Assembly: GCA_014871385.1 (NCBI GenBank) | Contig: CM026428.1 | Span: forward strand, 2,304,776-2,368,775 | Direction: 5' to 3' | DNA from: Ceratodon purpureus | Taxonomy: Eukaryota > Streptophyta > Bryopsida > Pseudoditrichales > Ditrichaceae | DNA: 64,000 nucleotides | Shown: piece by piece, positions 10,901 to 22,900 of the stretch | Numbering within the stretch: position 1 is the first letter of the stretch | How the letters are laid out: each line of letters begins with the position of its first letter | Notes under the pieces: generated by a model | The model's database searches: none | Seen by the model: the letters and a program-made list of their open reading frames with translations, nothing else | Told to the model about the DNA's origin: nothing | Made by a program: the position numbers and the translations under genes

Positions 10901-13900
10901 AGGCCAAAAAAAATTAAAAGCTCAGTGCCTGCTCAAAGCAGGCTGTACACACGCATCCAAGCAGTGCAAACGACCAAGGGACCACGAAGCATTGAACAAA
11001 ATTAAAAAAGAACTTGAGACTCCAGCACTCGGCTGGAGCTCATGGTTCGAAGAAAGTGATCCACAAAGCATGCAGAGGGGCACCCCTCGGATCCGAGGCA
11101 TGGGTCGGGGGTGCCACCTCAATCCACTTTTTTTCAAACATCAAAATAAAACCGCAAGCCTCCAAGTGAGGCTTGCACCAAAATATAAAAACAAACAGGA
11201 AAGTTCAAGCATGCACACAAGCCACAAAGGAACAAATCACAGGAATCTTCAGGTGGTTCTCACCTCGGATCCGAGGGGACCACTTCGGTGGCGCAGCAGT
11301 GGGCTTGCGGTACTAGGCCAAAAAAAAATTAAAAGCTCACTGCCTGCTCAAAGCAGGCTGTACACACGCATCCAAGCAGTGCAAACAACCAAGGGACCAC
11401 GAAGCATTGAACAAAATTAAAAAAGAACTTGAGACTCCAGCACTCGGCTGGAGCTCATGGTTCGAAGAAAGTGATCCACAAAGCATGCAGAGGGACACCC
11501 CTCGGATCCGAGGCATGGGTCGGGGGTGCCAGCTTAATCCACTTTTTTTGAAACATTGACAGACTCTGTGACATACCTCTTTTATAAATCCTTCACCGTT
11601 AGGTGGATTGGCGATTGCTACGAAGCGTTCCAATCGCATGTATAGCGATGTTTTTATCACTTTAACAGCCTTCTTACTAGCTGTGAGGAGCTCAGTGGGA
11701 CTTCCCTCCCGGTCTTCTCCCAGTCCTGTTATCAAAGAGTCTTTGTATGCTCGAATTGCCTCCTCTTGAGCGGCTAAAATCTCCCTCTGGATGCACAGTA
11801 TTATATAGTTAGTTCTAGAGTACTTACATTATTAGAGGTCGTAGCAAGGTTAGGAAAATAATATTGCTTACCTCGTATAAGAAGTTGATGAATGCATCAA
11901 TCGTAAGATGATACCATTTCTTGTTTTTGGTTCGTGTCCACTCTAGAATGCTTGCCTGCAAGTCCTCCTCCTTCACCAATCCTTTCAATTGGTCAAAGTC
12001 CAACAAACCGAGCTGTTGGACACGCCTCAACTCATGGGTCCAGTGCTGCGCCACGTGGTCTACCTGATTCTTCTGGAAACACATTACACAGAGATTCATA
12101 GATAATTATAAAACCGAAATTGACATTGGCAATGCGAGTAAATGGACAAGTTCATACAGAATCTACAAAGCCATTATTAAAAATAAAGAAATGTTTGGAA
12201 TACTTACTTGTTCCAATCAATCATGGCGTGCAACATCATATTGCAATTTTGAGGTGTGACATTGATAATCACAGAGCGAACAGAAACATGGAATTCTGCA
12301 TCTTGTTGATGAAGAGCATTGATGCTCTCAGTCCATGCAATGTATCGATGATTCCCGTCCCAAACATAGAAGAATCGGTTGGAGAATTTCTCCAACCCCG
12401 GAGTAGAAAGCAAGCGCCCCTCAAACTCAAGATCCTCTTGGCGCCATAACTCTGACCACGATGCCCTGTCCGTCTCAGTGACATATGATTCCTCCATCCT
12501 ATAACTCCTCAATGAGAGATAGAAGCATGCCGATGCCCGCCTGTATCCACCCGTGAATTCGGCCTTGAGCTTTTGAATGTCGTTCTGCAATGGCTCCCTC
12601 ACATCCTTCATGGGGATCATTCTGCAGAGTGGCACGTCAATCTCCATACCTGGCGAGTCCACCGCACTCTGAAGTGCAAGGTGTGAGGTGCCCATCACTT
12701 CCCTGCGTAACAAGTTTTCCATTGCTGCCATTCCTCCTAAGGTACTCTCTCTGTCAGCGGTCGCGCAAGGGACCTCCTCCATCCCATGCTCCCTGCTCAT
12801 CTGCAAATACGAAGACACAATTTCAGATTCTCAATCAATTACTACCCCTAGACCGTTTAACGTTCACTTCACGCTGGCTTGGAAGGGACGACATCAGCCT
12901 TTCATGCAACCATTAAGCACACCTAAACCGCATTTAAACAGTCCAGGCATAACTCTCAAATATTAATTCATTCCAAGATTACAGATTACCCATTATAGAG
13001 ACCTAACATCTAGCAATCTAACTTCTGAATTGAAAGTTAGTCGATACTCATTCACAAGCGCTGAATGAGACTTCAAAGCTCAACAGACGTACAACCTACT
13101 TCTTAATCCAGCCAGCATGTACAATTCACTCAGACAACAAAATCGAGAATCATGAATTCGAACTTACAGCTTCCATCTGACTGGAATCCGCTGCTTGGTC
13201 CAAGAGCTCCAGGAGCGCAACTGGTCGGGTATCTTGCACAATTTCAATATGAGAACGATCCGCCCTCGGGTTTTGAAGCTCTTTGATCGCCTGCAACGAG
13301 AAACTCTGAGTACAGTTACCACCCTGGCCACGGAAACCTAGGAAGCCAAGGAACGGTGGAAGACTAGCAGTCGAGGCAAGAGAAGGAGCAGTCGCGGAGA
13401 ACAGAGAGTCGCAGTTAGTAGCAGAAAAATAGGATAGCTGAACAGTATAAACAGGGATAGCTAGGAGACACAGACACTCTTCAGTTTTTGGGTAGTTGAG
13501 TCGAGTTTAGGTCTGGAAGCATGCGCTTCCCTTTTGTACGCTGACCCTTGGTGATCATGGACACCGTCTCTCTCTTGGAATACAAATGCTATGACACCCC
13601 CTGTTGCTATCTATACTTTCTGTTTGCCTTCTTTCTCTTGGTTGCTTAGTACCTGAATCACACTCGTCTTTTGCTCTTACTGAATGATCCTCCTTTGTCT
13701 ATACTTCCCACGATGTATCCTTCCAGCTCAAACTCAGCATAACAAGAAGAACCCCTGAGCTCGGTCAAGGTGATCCAGCAAGGAAAACCTAGTTAGTCCA
13801 CGGGAACAGTCCTCGGCCTCGGTGGTTGGACTCTGGTCGACTACTCCTCGTCACCTCGGTTCCTCTTCTAGGCTAAAGACCTGAGTCCAGGTACTAGGAC

Positions 13901-16900
13901 ACTTGAAGACTGAAGACCGTGGCTACCCAGCGCTAAACCACGACCCCGCCTCTCACTAGCCCCCTCTCTTTCAGTTCCCCCACTGTTCCTCCCTTGGTAT
14001 CTCCATGACTTGATCCCAGCTAACATTTTGGCGACCATGCTGGGGATGGAATACTAAGGCCCTTCTAAGTCTTCCCTGAATAAACTCTCACCATGCCACC
14101 ACGTAAACTCCCCCTGGATAGAATTAATGAAGCGGAAGAGGCCGCCAACCAAGAAGACCCTGAATCCACAAAAGAATTTTTAACATGGATGAGACAGCAA
14201 ATGACTGACTTGGTAGCCAAGAACGAGGCTACTAACGCCAAGTTGGAATTGCTTAGTGCTCAGTACCAAAATTTACAAGAAAGTCGAACCCAAGAAACCA
14301 TAAATGCAGCACCTCAAGCTTCAGGAGCTCACCCGGAGGCTATTAGGTCCACGACAATTCCCAGGGAAAACCATACAGCCGCCACGTTTCCCAGTCAAAA
14401 TGACATGACCAAACACATCAAATACCCTAAAATTTCCTACCCTGTGTTTGATGAGTCTGGAGATCCAGACTGGCACATTCGCCGGTTTAAAGTCATTGCT
14501 CGGACAAATGGCGTTACAAATACCGAAGATTTGCAAAATATTTTTGGTACCACCCTCCAAGGAAACCACATCAATTGGTACATTGATTTTGAAACCGAGC
14601 ATGCTCATGCAACTTGGGAAGACATGGAGCGAAGTTTCCTTCATAAATTCCGAAAACTTAAGACCAGTTCAGAAGTACTACGTGCTTTAGGTAGTATTAC
14701 CCAAGAAAAACATGAGCCCGTGGATAAATTCTACGACAGGTTTAAACAACTTGCTGACAAATTGAGTCAGCGACCTGAAGAAGATTATCTCTGCGAATGG
14801 TTTAAGAAAGGACTCCTTCCATGGATACAACAAGGCATTGTGATCCGTGGAGTAAAAACTTTGCACGATATCTTAACTGCTGCAATTGACATCAGTAGGG
14901 AACTAGAGGCATTAAACAAAGGTCAAACACCGCTATTGCCTTTACCTAATGTGCGACCAGAAACCCGCCCACCCCTGGCCCCGTGTACTAACTGTGGAAA
15001 AATTCATGGTGGCCGTTGTTGGTATGCAGGGAACACATCACGGCCGGAAGATTCGCGCCGCCCTCGCCCTACCTCGGCAGCCATGTATCTAGAAGAAGTA
15101 AATGTAGACGCCTTTCAGCCAAGTAGAAGCGATGCTTGTTGGGAATGCGGATCCTTAAGCCATCGACGAGGCAATTGCCCTATAGTCCACAAACGATGGG
15201 CTCAGTATCGTTCTCCCACGGATAATTCAGGAACCCAGGAAAATCAAAAGGGGCCTGGAAATCCCCGCAGAGGGGGAGTCACGCTCACAGAGGTCCATGG
15301 AACAGAGACCAATGTGTCCACGATCTGTACTGCAGTCGTAACAACCAGGTCAAAAGCCACCCCAGATGAACATGTGATCGAACCTCGGAAACCATTCTCG
15401 GAAAATCACTGGGATCGCTTGCATAAAATACGCCAGGATATCCAGAAAGGGTTAGAAAACTCAAACCAAGACTCACCAATCCAGCAAATCCTGGATGACA
15501 CTAACGTCACCATCACATTGTCCAAGTTAATCCAGTTAAGTCCAGAGTTACAAAAATATTTACAACAAGCCACGATACCAGGGGAAGTCCCAGATCCGGA
15601 AGTCATTGAGGTTAACGCAACCACCCTGGATCCCGACGCTGCTGTGATACACTTACAACTAGGAGATCATGAGCTAGGCAACGTACTGGTGGATGGGGGA
15701 TCAGGGGTTAATGTCATGAGTAATCATCTCATAAACATCTGGGCTTACCTGCACCTAAACTTGCCCAGTTCATACTTCGCATGGCAAACGATGCCCCGGT
15801 TACACCCCTGGGCATCTTATCTACTCTTGCCATTACTACCCATGGAGTCTCTACACCAGCAACCTTTGTAATAATTGATATGCTAGACAGCAGCAATTTC
15901 CCAGTCATCCTTGGTCGACCCTGGTTAAGGGACATGAACGCAGTACATGATTGGTCCCGAAATCAAATTCGCATCCAACGGCACGGAAAAACAGTAATTA
16001 TCCCAGTAGACAGCTGCATCACCCGAGCTAAAGCAAATCAGATTCGTAACAAGGCCGGCACAAGCTGGGTGGATGGCCTAACCCCTACACAAGAAGCCTT
16101 GGTATTCCAAGCTAATCCGGATTTAATTCCACTAGCCGAAATCCATTTAGCTAGTATGGTAGCTGATTCGGAAAGGATGGACATACCTGCACATTTTTCC
16201 AAGGAAATCGAAGAGTCCATCACGATACAAGCAGTACCAGCCAAACAGGCATTACAAAAGGAAGTGGTCACTGGATGGACCCATGGAGCCAAGGATAAAG
16301 TCGAACTGGTAAACCTGGGAACCCTGGAAAATCCCAGATACATCAAAATTAATGCAGACGCACCACCCCACGTTAAGCAAGCAGCAATTGAACTATTCCA
16401 CGAATACCAGGATATTTTTGCATGGGGACATGAGGACTTAAAAGGGATACCCAGTACGCTAGCAGAACACACCATTGACCTGGTACCAAATGCTACCCCG
16501 GTCCAACAACGCAAGTACCGCATGAACCCAAACTATGCAGAACGAGTGAAAGCTGAGCTGGATAAACTTCTTAAAGCTAAATTCATTTCACCCGTGGACG
16601 CGGCTCCCTGGTTGTCTCCAATGGTCATCATCCCCAAGAAGAATGGAACACTTAGGATCTGTGTAGACTTCCGAAAGCTCAATGCTGCAACCAAGAAGGA
16701 CCATTACCCCCTGCTGTACATGGAAGAAATCATTGATGAAGTTGCAGGTCACGAAATGTACTCCTTTTTGGATTGCTTTTCAGGATATTACCAAGTAGCC
16801 ATGGCTGAACAAGATAAAAACTAAACCGCTTTCTCCACTGAATGGGGACCTTACCAATTTGAAAGAATGCCTTTTGGGGCTAAAAATGCTCCCATGACTT

Positions 16901-19900
16901 TCCAACGAGTAATGGAACTCATTTTACGACCCTACCTAAAAAGATTTTTTTGAATCTACTTAGACGATGGCACAGTATATGGACAAATTAAGGATCATGT
17001 TACTCACCTCCGTCAGATATTCCATGCATGTCGCACTAACGGGGTTAGTCTAAACGCCGAAAAATGTATGTTTTTATTCTTTGCCGGGGTAATCTTGGGC
17101 TATATCGTCTGTAAATACGGGAAACTCCCAGACCCAGAAAAAATCAAGGACATCCTGGAAATCACGCCTCCCACAGATCAGAAAGGTGTCCAAAGACTAC
17201 TTGGATTATCACAATTCAATAGAATCTATATTGAGAAACTAGCTCACATCACGGCTCCCATTATTGCACTTAACCATTCCAAGTATAAATATCCACAGGA
17301 TTGGACCCCTGCAGCCCAGGAAGCCTTGGAAAAAATCAAGGTCGCATACTCTAACGCACCAATCTTGATTGCTCCTGACTGGACCAAGCCTTTCCATGTA
17401 CACACGGATGCCTCCAATATTGCCGTAGGAGTTCTGTTAGCTCAGAATGTGAACGGAAAATATGACCAGCCAGTGGCATATGCTAGTCGCCTGCTAAACC
17501 AAGTAGAAAGAAATTATTCCACGAAAGAACGGGAAGCCTTGGCCATGATTTATGCTGTCAAAAAATTTAGACACTACCTATTGGGCAATAAATTCAGATT
17601 TATGGTAGACAATCATAGTTTGTCTTACCTCGTGAATCAGCCCTTGGTTACCGGCCGCGTAGCTCGATGGATAATGATCCTCCTCAAATATGATTTCGAA
17701 GTGGTTTATGTCCCAGGCAAAAGACATATAATAGCTGACTATCTGTCCAGGGATTCCAAGGCTACCGAGGAAGGCATTGATGATTCGTTCAATGAACCCT
17801 ATATCCAAGCAGCCAGTATTGAAGTAACCATTCCTACCGACTGGAGAGGAGACATCATGAGATACCTTACCACCGGTGCCACACCAAATGGTATTTCAGG
17901 GACCCGAAAGGTAAGTTTCGTACGTACCACATTACCTTATACCGTGGTCCAGGGCCAACTCTATCGCCGAGGTATCGACCAGGAAACTAGACTTTGTGTC
18001 CCAACCGGGCAGGAACAGAATATCATCGCCATCCTCCTTGACGGCCCAGCAGGAGGCCACCAAGGACCAGAAACCACTAGCAAAAAGATCCTAGCCGCCC
18101 GCTACTAGTGGCCAACCCTGCACAAAGACGTCCATGAATATGTCAAAAATTGCCATGCATGCCAAGTCTCTACAACTAATTTTCAATACCAAGGCCGCGT
18201 ACCCCTGAAACCCATTCCACCCCTAGGTCCATTTCAACGATGGGGATTAGACTTCGTTGGACCTATTAAGCCAGCAACCAGGCAGGGTTACAAGTACATC
18301 CTCGTTGCCACGGATTACACCACTAAATGGGTTGAAGCTAAACCACTGCAAACCAATACTGCCATGGTAACAACATCATTCATTTATGAGAATATTATTA
18401 CGCGGTTCGGTTGCCCTTTAGAGATTGTGTCCGATCAGGGTTCGCATTTTGTCAATGCGGTCATAGAAGACCTCCTGGACAACCACATTATCAAACATAG
18501 GACAAGTACTGTCTATTACCCCCAAGGAAATGGCCAGGCCGAGTCAACCAATAAAACCTTGATAAACATGTTGAAGCGGTTCATCCACGCTAACCAGGTA
18601 GATTGGGGGGACTGCCTTCCCGCAGCCCTCTGGGCATATAGAGTTGCCACCAAAACGGCCACTCAAGTAAGCCCCTTCAAAATGGTATACGGGACTCAAC
18701 CACTCCTGCCGACGGAGTATATCGCCCCCACGTTTCAGACATTACAACCCAAGGATCACACGCCCCATCGGGTCTTGGCTGCCCGCATCTATGATATCCA
18801 TCATCTGGAAGAGGTTCGAGCATTTGCCATGAAGAATATTGGCCACAAACAAGAACAAACAGCGCGGTATTTTCAAGCAACCAGACCCCCCAGGATTTTC
18901 CAGAAAGGAGACCACGTATTATGGTGCCCCAGGGATCCCAAGATACGCAAAACCAAATTTGAATCCATTTGGCATGGGCCGTACAGAGTACAACTCGTAC
19001 TACCTAATAACACGGTTCTCTTAGTGAATAGTGAAAACTTCGACAAATATGCCATTATAGTCAACTCCACCAAATTAAAACATTACCATTCAGAAAATCT
19101 GGTATCAGCACCCACATTAAGTTTAGGAGAAATTTATAAAACCTTGGCTACGGAGGCCCAAGCCAGCATGGATCCAAGCGATACAGCCCAACAAACTCAT
19201 CCCCAGGAAGACATGGACAGCCAGGACATCCATGTAAATCTCATCCAAGTCATCATCCAGCCCAACCAGGCCGCCATGGACCATCCCATCGAGGAGACAG
19301 GACTGGAAATTCCTAGCCCCCGCATCATGAGGCCTCCGCCGCCACAATCTACGCTAGCCACTACTCATGACCTGGGAACCTCGACCATCAGCCTCAGCAC
19401 CCCATGGAGACCCCGCATTGTCCCATCCAGGCCGCCAAGGATCCGTCTCTCCCACAACACCTTGGCACACTGGCTCTCCTTCCTCCCCACTGTCCCACAT
19501 TGTGACTGTTCCAGCAACATCACAATTACGGACTGCCCCCGCCTCATTTCACTTGGAGCGCTCGTTTCTCCATCCTCACTCACTGCACACACAGTCCGAG
19601 AGTTAGAAACCATGGAGAACACGGAGCGTAGGGAGAGCAAGCGAGTCGAGCCACCATTTCACGTCCCACGGATGGTCTATGAGTGGAAGCGCCGCCGAGA
19701 CCTCATTTGGAATGCACAAACGGGCCTGGACAAGTACTGGGCACATTTGGAGGGCAAGGTCAACATCAAACACTGCCACGACTTTGTGACTTCCATGCGC
19801 AAACAAGATGAGACCGACCCTTACCCGGCAGGAGAAGTGGAGGGCATACTGGTGCAGTTCTCCGCGAGATACTTACACAAGTTCTTTGGATGGGATGGCC

Positions 19901-22900
19901 TTGGGATTACTGGATGGAGCGCAACATGCGGATTCCCGAAGCCCGACATTGCAGCTCGCGTGGGAGATCTCCAGCCCTACAAGGAAGGCAGGTACAGCGT
20001 GTTTGCATTAGGAAACCATATGCTGGATCCATGGTTCTCCCGAATGCGTGGAGTCTTGAGTCAGATTTATTTTCAGAACAATTGCAATGGCATCTTGCCA
20101 GAGCAATTGTCCCTCTTACTCTTGGCAGATCAGGGCGCCAAGATCAATTGGGGCCTGCTAGTCGAGGAGAATTTCCGTATCCAGCTTCGTGGATACAGAA
20201 TGCGCGACGACTACAGCAGCCCCATTGGCCCATTCCTGACCTCTTACATCGCTCACTTCTTGTCCTTCTATCGGAAAAATAACCAGCCTCCACGCATGGG
20301 GAGCTTCCTCAACGTCCAGCGCGAGATTGCCGCGACAGCAGGAGCTCGTGACCCTGCTCGACCGGGACCTAGTAAGCGACCAAGGAGCAAAGAACCAACC
20401 CAGGCAGCCGTGGCAACCTCAGCAGCAGTAGCAACTGCCACCGCATGGGGACCATGGGCAACCAGGTTCCACACCAAGAGCACGGCCCTCACCGACTGTG
20501 TGAAGGAGATGCTGGAGTGGATCCGAACCGCGGAGCAGGAGAAGGAGGAACACCGAGGCTTGGAGGAGCGGTACAAGAGCAAAATTGCCAAGGCAGTACA
20601 GGGCACCCGAGAGCAAGCTCAGCGTATCCTCGAAAAAACTCACACAGAATACCGTCAGCAGCTCGAGGAGAAGGAGCAGACATTAACCAATCTACGCCAC
20701 CAGGTTACTAATTTTGAACTGGAGCTTCGATCAACACAAGACCACATGGATGCTTTACTCAAGGAAAAAGCCACGGCTATGGAGCGCACGCACAAATTGG
20801 AGCAGCAAAGCCAGGAATATTTGACGAGGTGCAAGGCATTAGCAGCTCATAATGAATCATTGAAGCAGGGGCAGAATGCGCAGGGAATCGAAAACAGTAC
20901 CTCGATTCAGGACCAGAAGGCCGCAGCAGAACAGGCTCTCTAGGATTTCGAGGCGAATAAGGTAGGCTGGGTTCACAATGCTGCCAAGATTATTGCTTCC
21001 AACGCATACACTTGGCTGCAGGAACACTCATTCACCTCGGAAGACCCTCCCCAGGAATACATTGACCACTGCATTGACAACGCATTGGCGGTCTTGGAGT
21101 TAGAACAGTCGGAGAACGAATGGGAGACCATGGACTTCGGAAACATGGATTTCGATCCCATGCACATGGAAGCCATGTCTCCACCAACCAACACAGCTAC
21201 TGAGCTCGTGCCGGAAAGTCCTATCCACACCACCCAGGCAGCACCACGACCTCCAGGTTTAGTCATCCCCGACATCCATGACGAGGCCGAACGCGTGGAT
21301 ATCCCGGAGCAGTTTACCGACCTGGAGGATACACCACAACCTTCGCCAAACCTGCCAACACAGCCCCAAGGCTCACCACTACAGATTAATCCCATGGTAC
21401 CCTCGAGACCTAAACCTTTTAAAACTCATAAGATTGCTTTGAAGAAGATAGAGGAGGACTTTGATCTCGAGGAGCAGACCAGTGACGAAGAGGGAGCCGC
21501 GGACGAGTTAGCTACGGCAATTCAAGAAGTCCAGCATTACTTCATGGCTAACCCTGACCTAGTTGCGCTTTACAGCAATCCCGAGGCTAACAATGTCCAG
21601 TGTCCTGCTTGCAATAAAATTTTAGGCAAAACAATCTACGATGTTTATCAGCATGCAATGACATCTAGGACTAAACACAACCTAATCCATCACGGTGTTG
21701 GTGCAGCCATAGCTGCCATTTATGGCAACCAAGCCCCACCCCGACGCCATGCCCAGTTGCCCAGAGAGGAAACTCGCCCGGATCGGAGGCCCGCCCATCG
21801 CCGCACGCGTGGCTGAACTTGCAATCCGGGACGGATTGCACTCTCCGAGAGACAGCTAAATGTTACCACCCTCGCCACGGAAACCTAGGAAGCCAAGGAA
21901 CGGTGGAAGACTAGCAGTCGAGGCAAGAGAAGGAGCAGTCGCGGAGAACAGAGAGTCGCAGTTAGTAGCAGAAAAATAGGATAGCTGAACAGTATAAACA
22001 GGGATAGCTAGGAGACACAGACACTCTTCAGGTTTTGGGTAGTTGAGTCGAGTTTAGGTCTGGAAGCATGCGCTTCCCTTTTGTACGCTGACCTTTGGTG
22101 ATCATGGACACCGTCTCTCTCTTGGAATACAAATGCTATGACACCCCCTGTTGCTATCTATACTTTCTGTTTGCCTTCTTTCTCTTGGTTGCTTAGTACC
22201 TGAATCACACTCGTCTTTTGCTCTTACTGAATGATCCTCCTTTGTCTATACTTCCCACGATGTATCCTTCCAGCTCAAACTCAGCATAACAAGAAGAACC
22301 CCTGAGCTCGGTCAAGGTGATCCAGCAAGGAAAACCTAGTTAGTCCACGGGAACAGTCCTCGGCCTCGGTGGTTGGACTCTGGTCGACTACTCCTCGTCA
22401 CCTCGGTTCCTCTTCTAGGCTAACGACCTGAGTCCAGGTACTAGGACACTTGAAGACTGAAGACCGTGGCTACCCAGCGCTAAACCACGACCCCGCCTCT
22501 CACTAGCCCCCTCTCTTTCAGTTCCCCCACTGTTCCTCCCTTGGTATCTCCATGACTTGATCCCAGCTAACAAGTACCCAAGAAGAAATTTGTTCGAATT
22601 TGCAGCTGGACTGAACTAGGGTTTAGATTCTAGATTCGAAGTAGAGATCGCAATAGGTGCTCAAAACATACTGATACAGTTCTACTTTCTGCAGTCTCAA
22701 AACTATATTCTTGCATACCGAATCGGGTTTTAGAAACAGCTTAGAGATAGAGAACGTACCTGTTGGTCCGAGACCTCTGCTGAAGAGAGAGCAGCCGGCG
22801 AGTCGCCCTTGCAATTGAGCTCAGCGACTTCTTCTTCCCAGGCAGCACTTCGATGGGAGTAGCCCGTACCCTCGGTATCAGGGTCAACCGTGAGGACCTG

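Larger units (their letters stand above)
13314..22572 (+). mobile_element. Ty3/gypsy LTR retrotransposon nested in element A
   Basis: LTRs at 13314-14025 and 21861-22572 are both 712 bp and differ at about five positions by eye. The 5-bp target duplication AGTAC flanks it at 13309-13313 and 22573-22577. Order of domains is gag, protease, reverse transcriptase, RNase H, integrase, then an extra ORF, which is the gypsy order. The 3' LTR starts with TG and ends with CA; the 5' LTR start has mutated to AG. The polyprotein is broken by one frameshift and four in-frame stops, so this copy could not move on its own. It lies in an intron of the methyltransferase-like gene, on the opposite strand. Confidence 0.96.

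Noticed and set aside
7917-12800. Bacterial contamination, because of the ParB and methyltransferase signatures
   Set aside because: The gene has ten exons with plant GT-AG splice sites and lies between plant genes.
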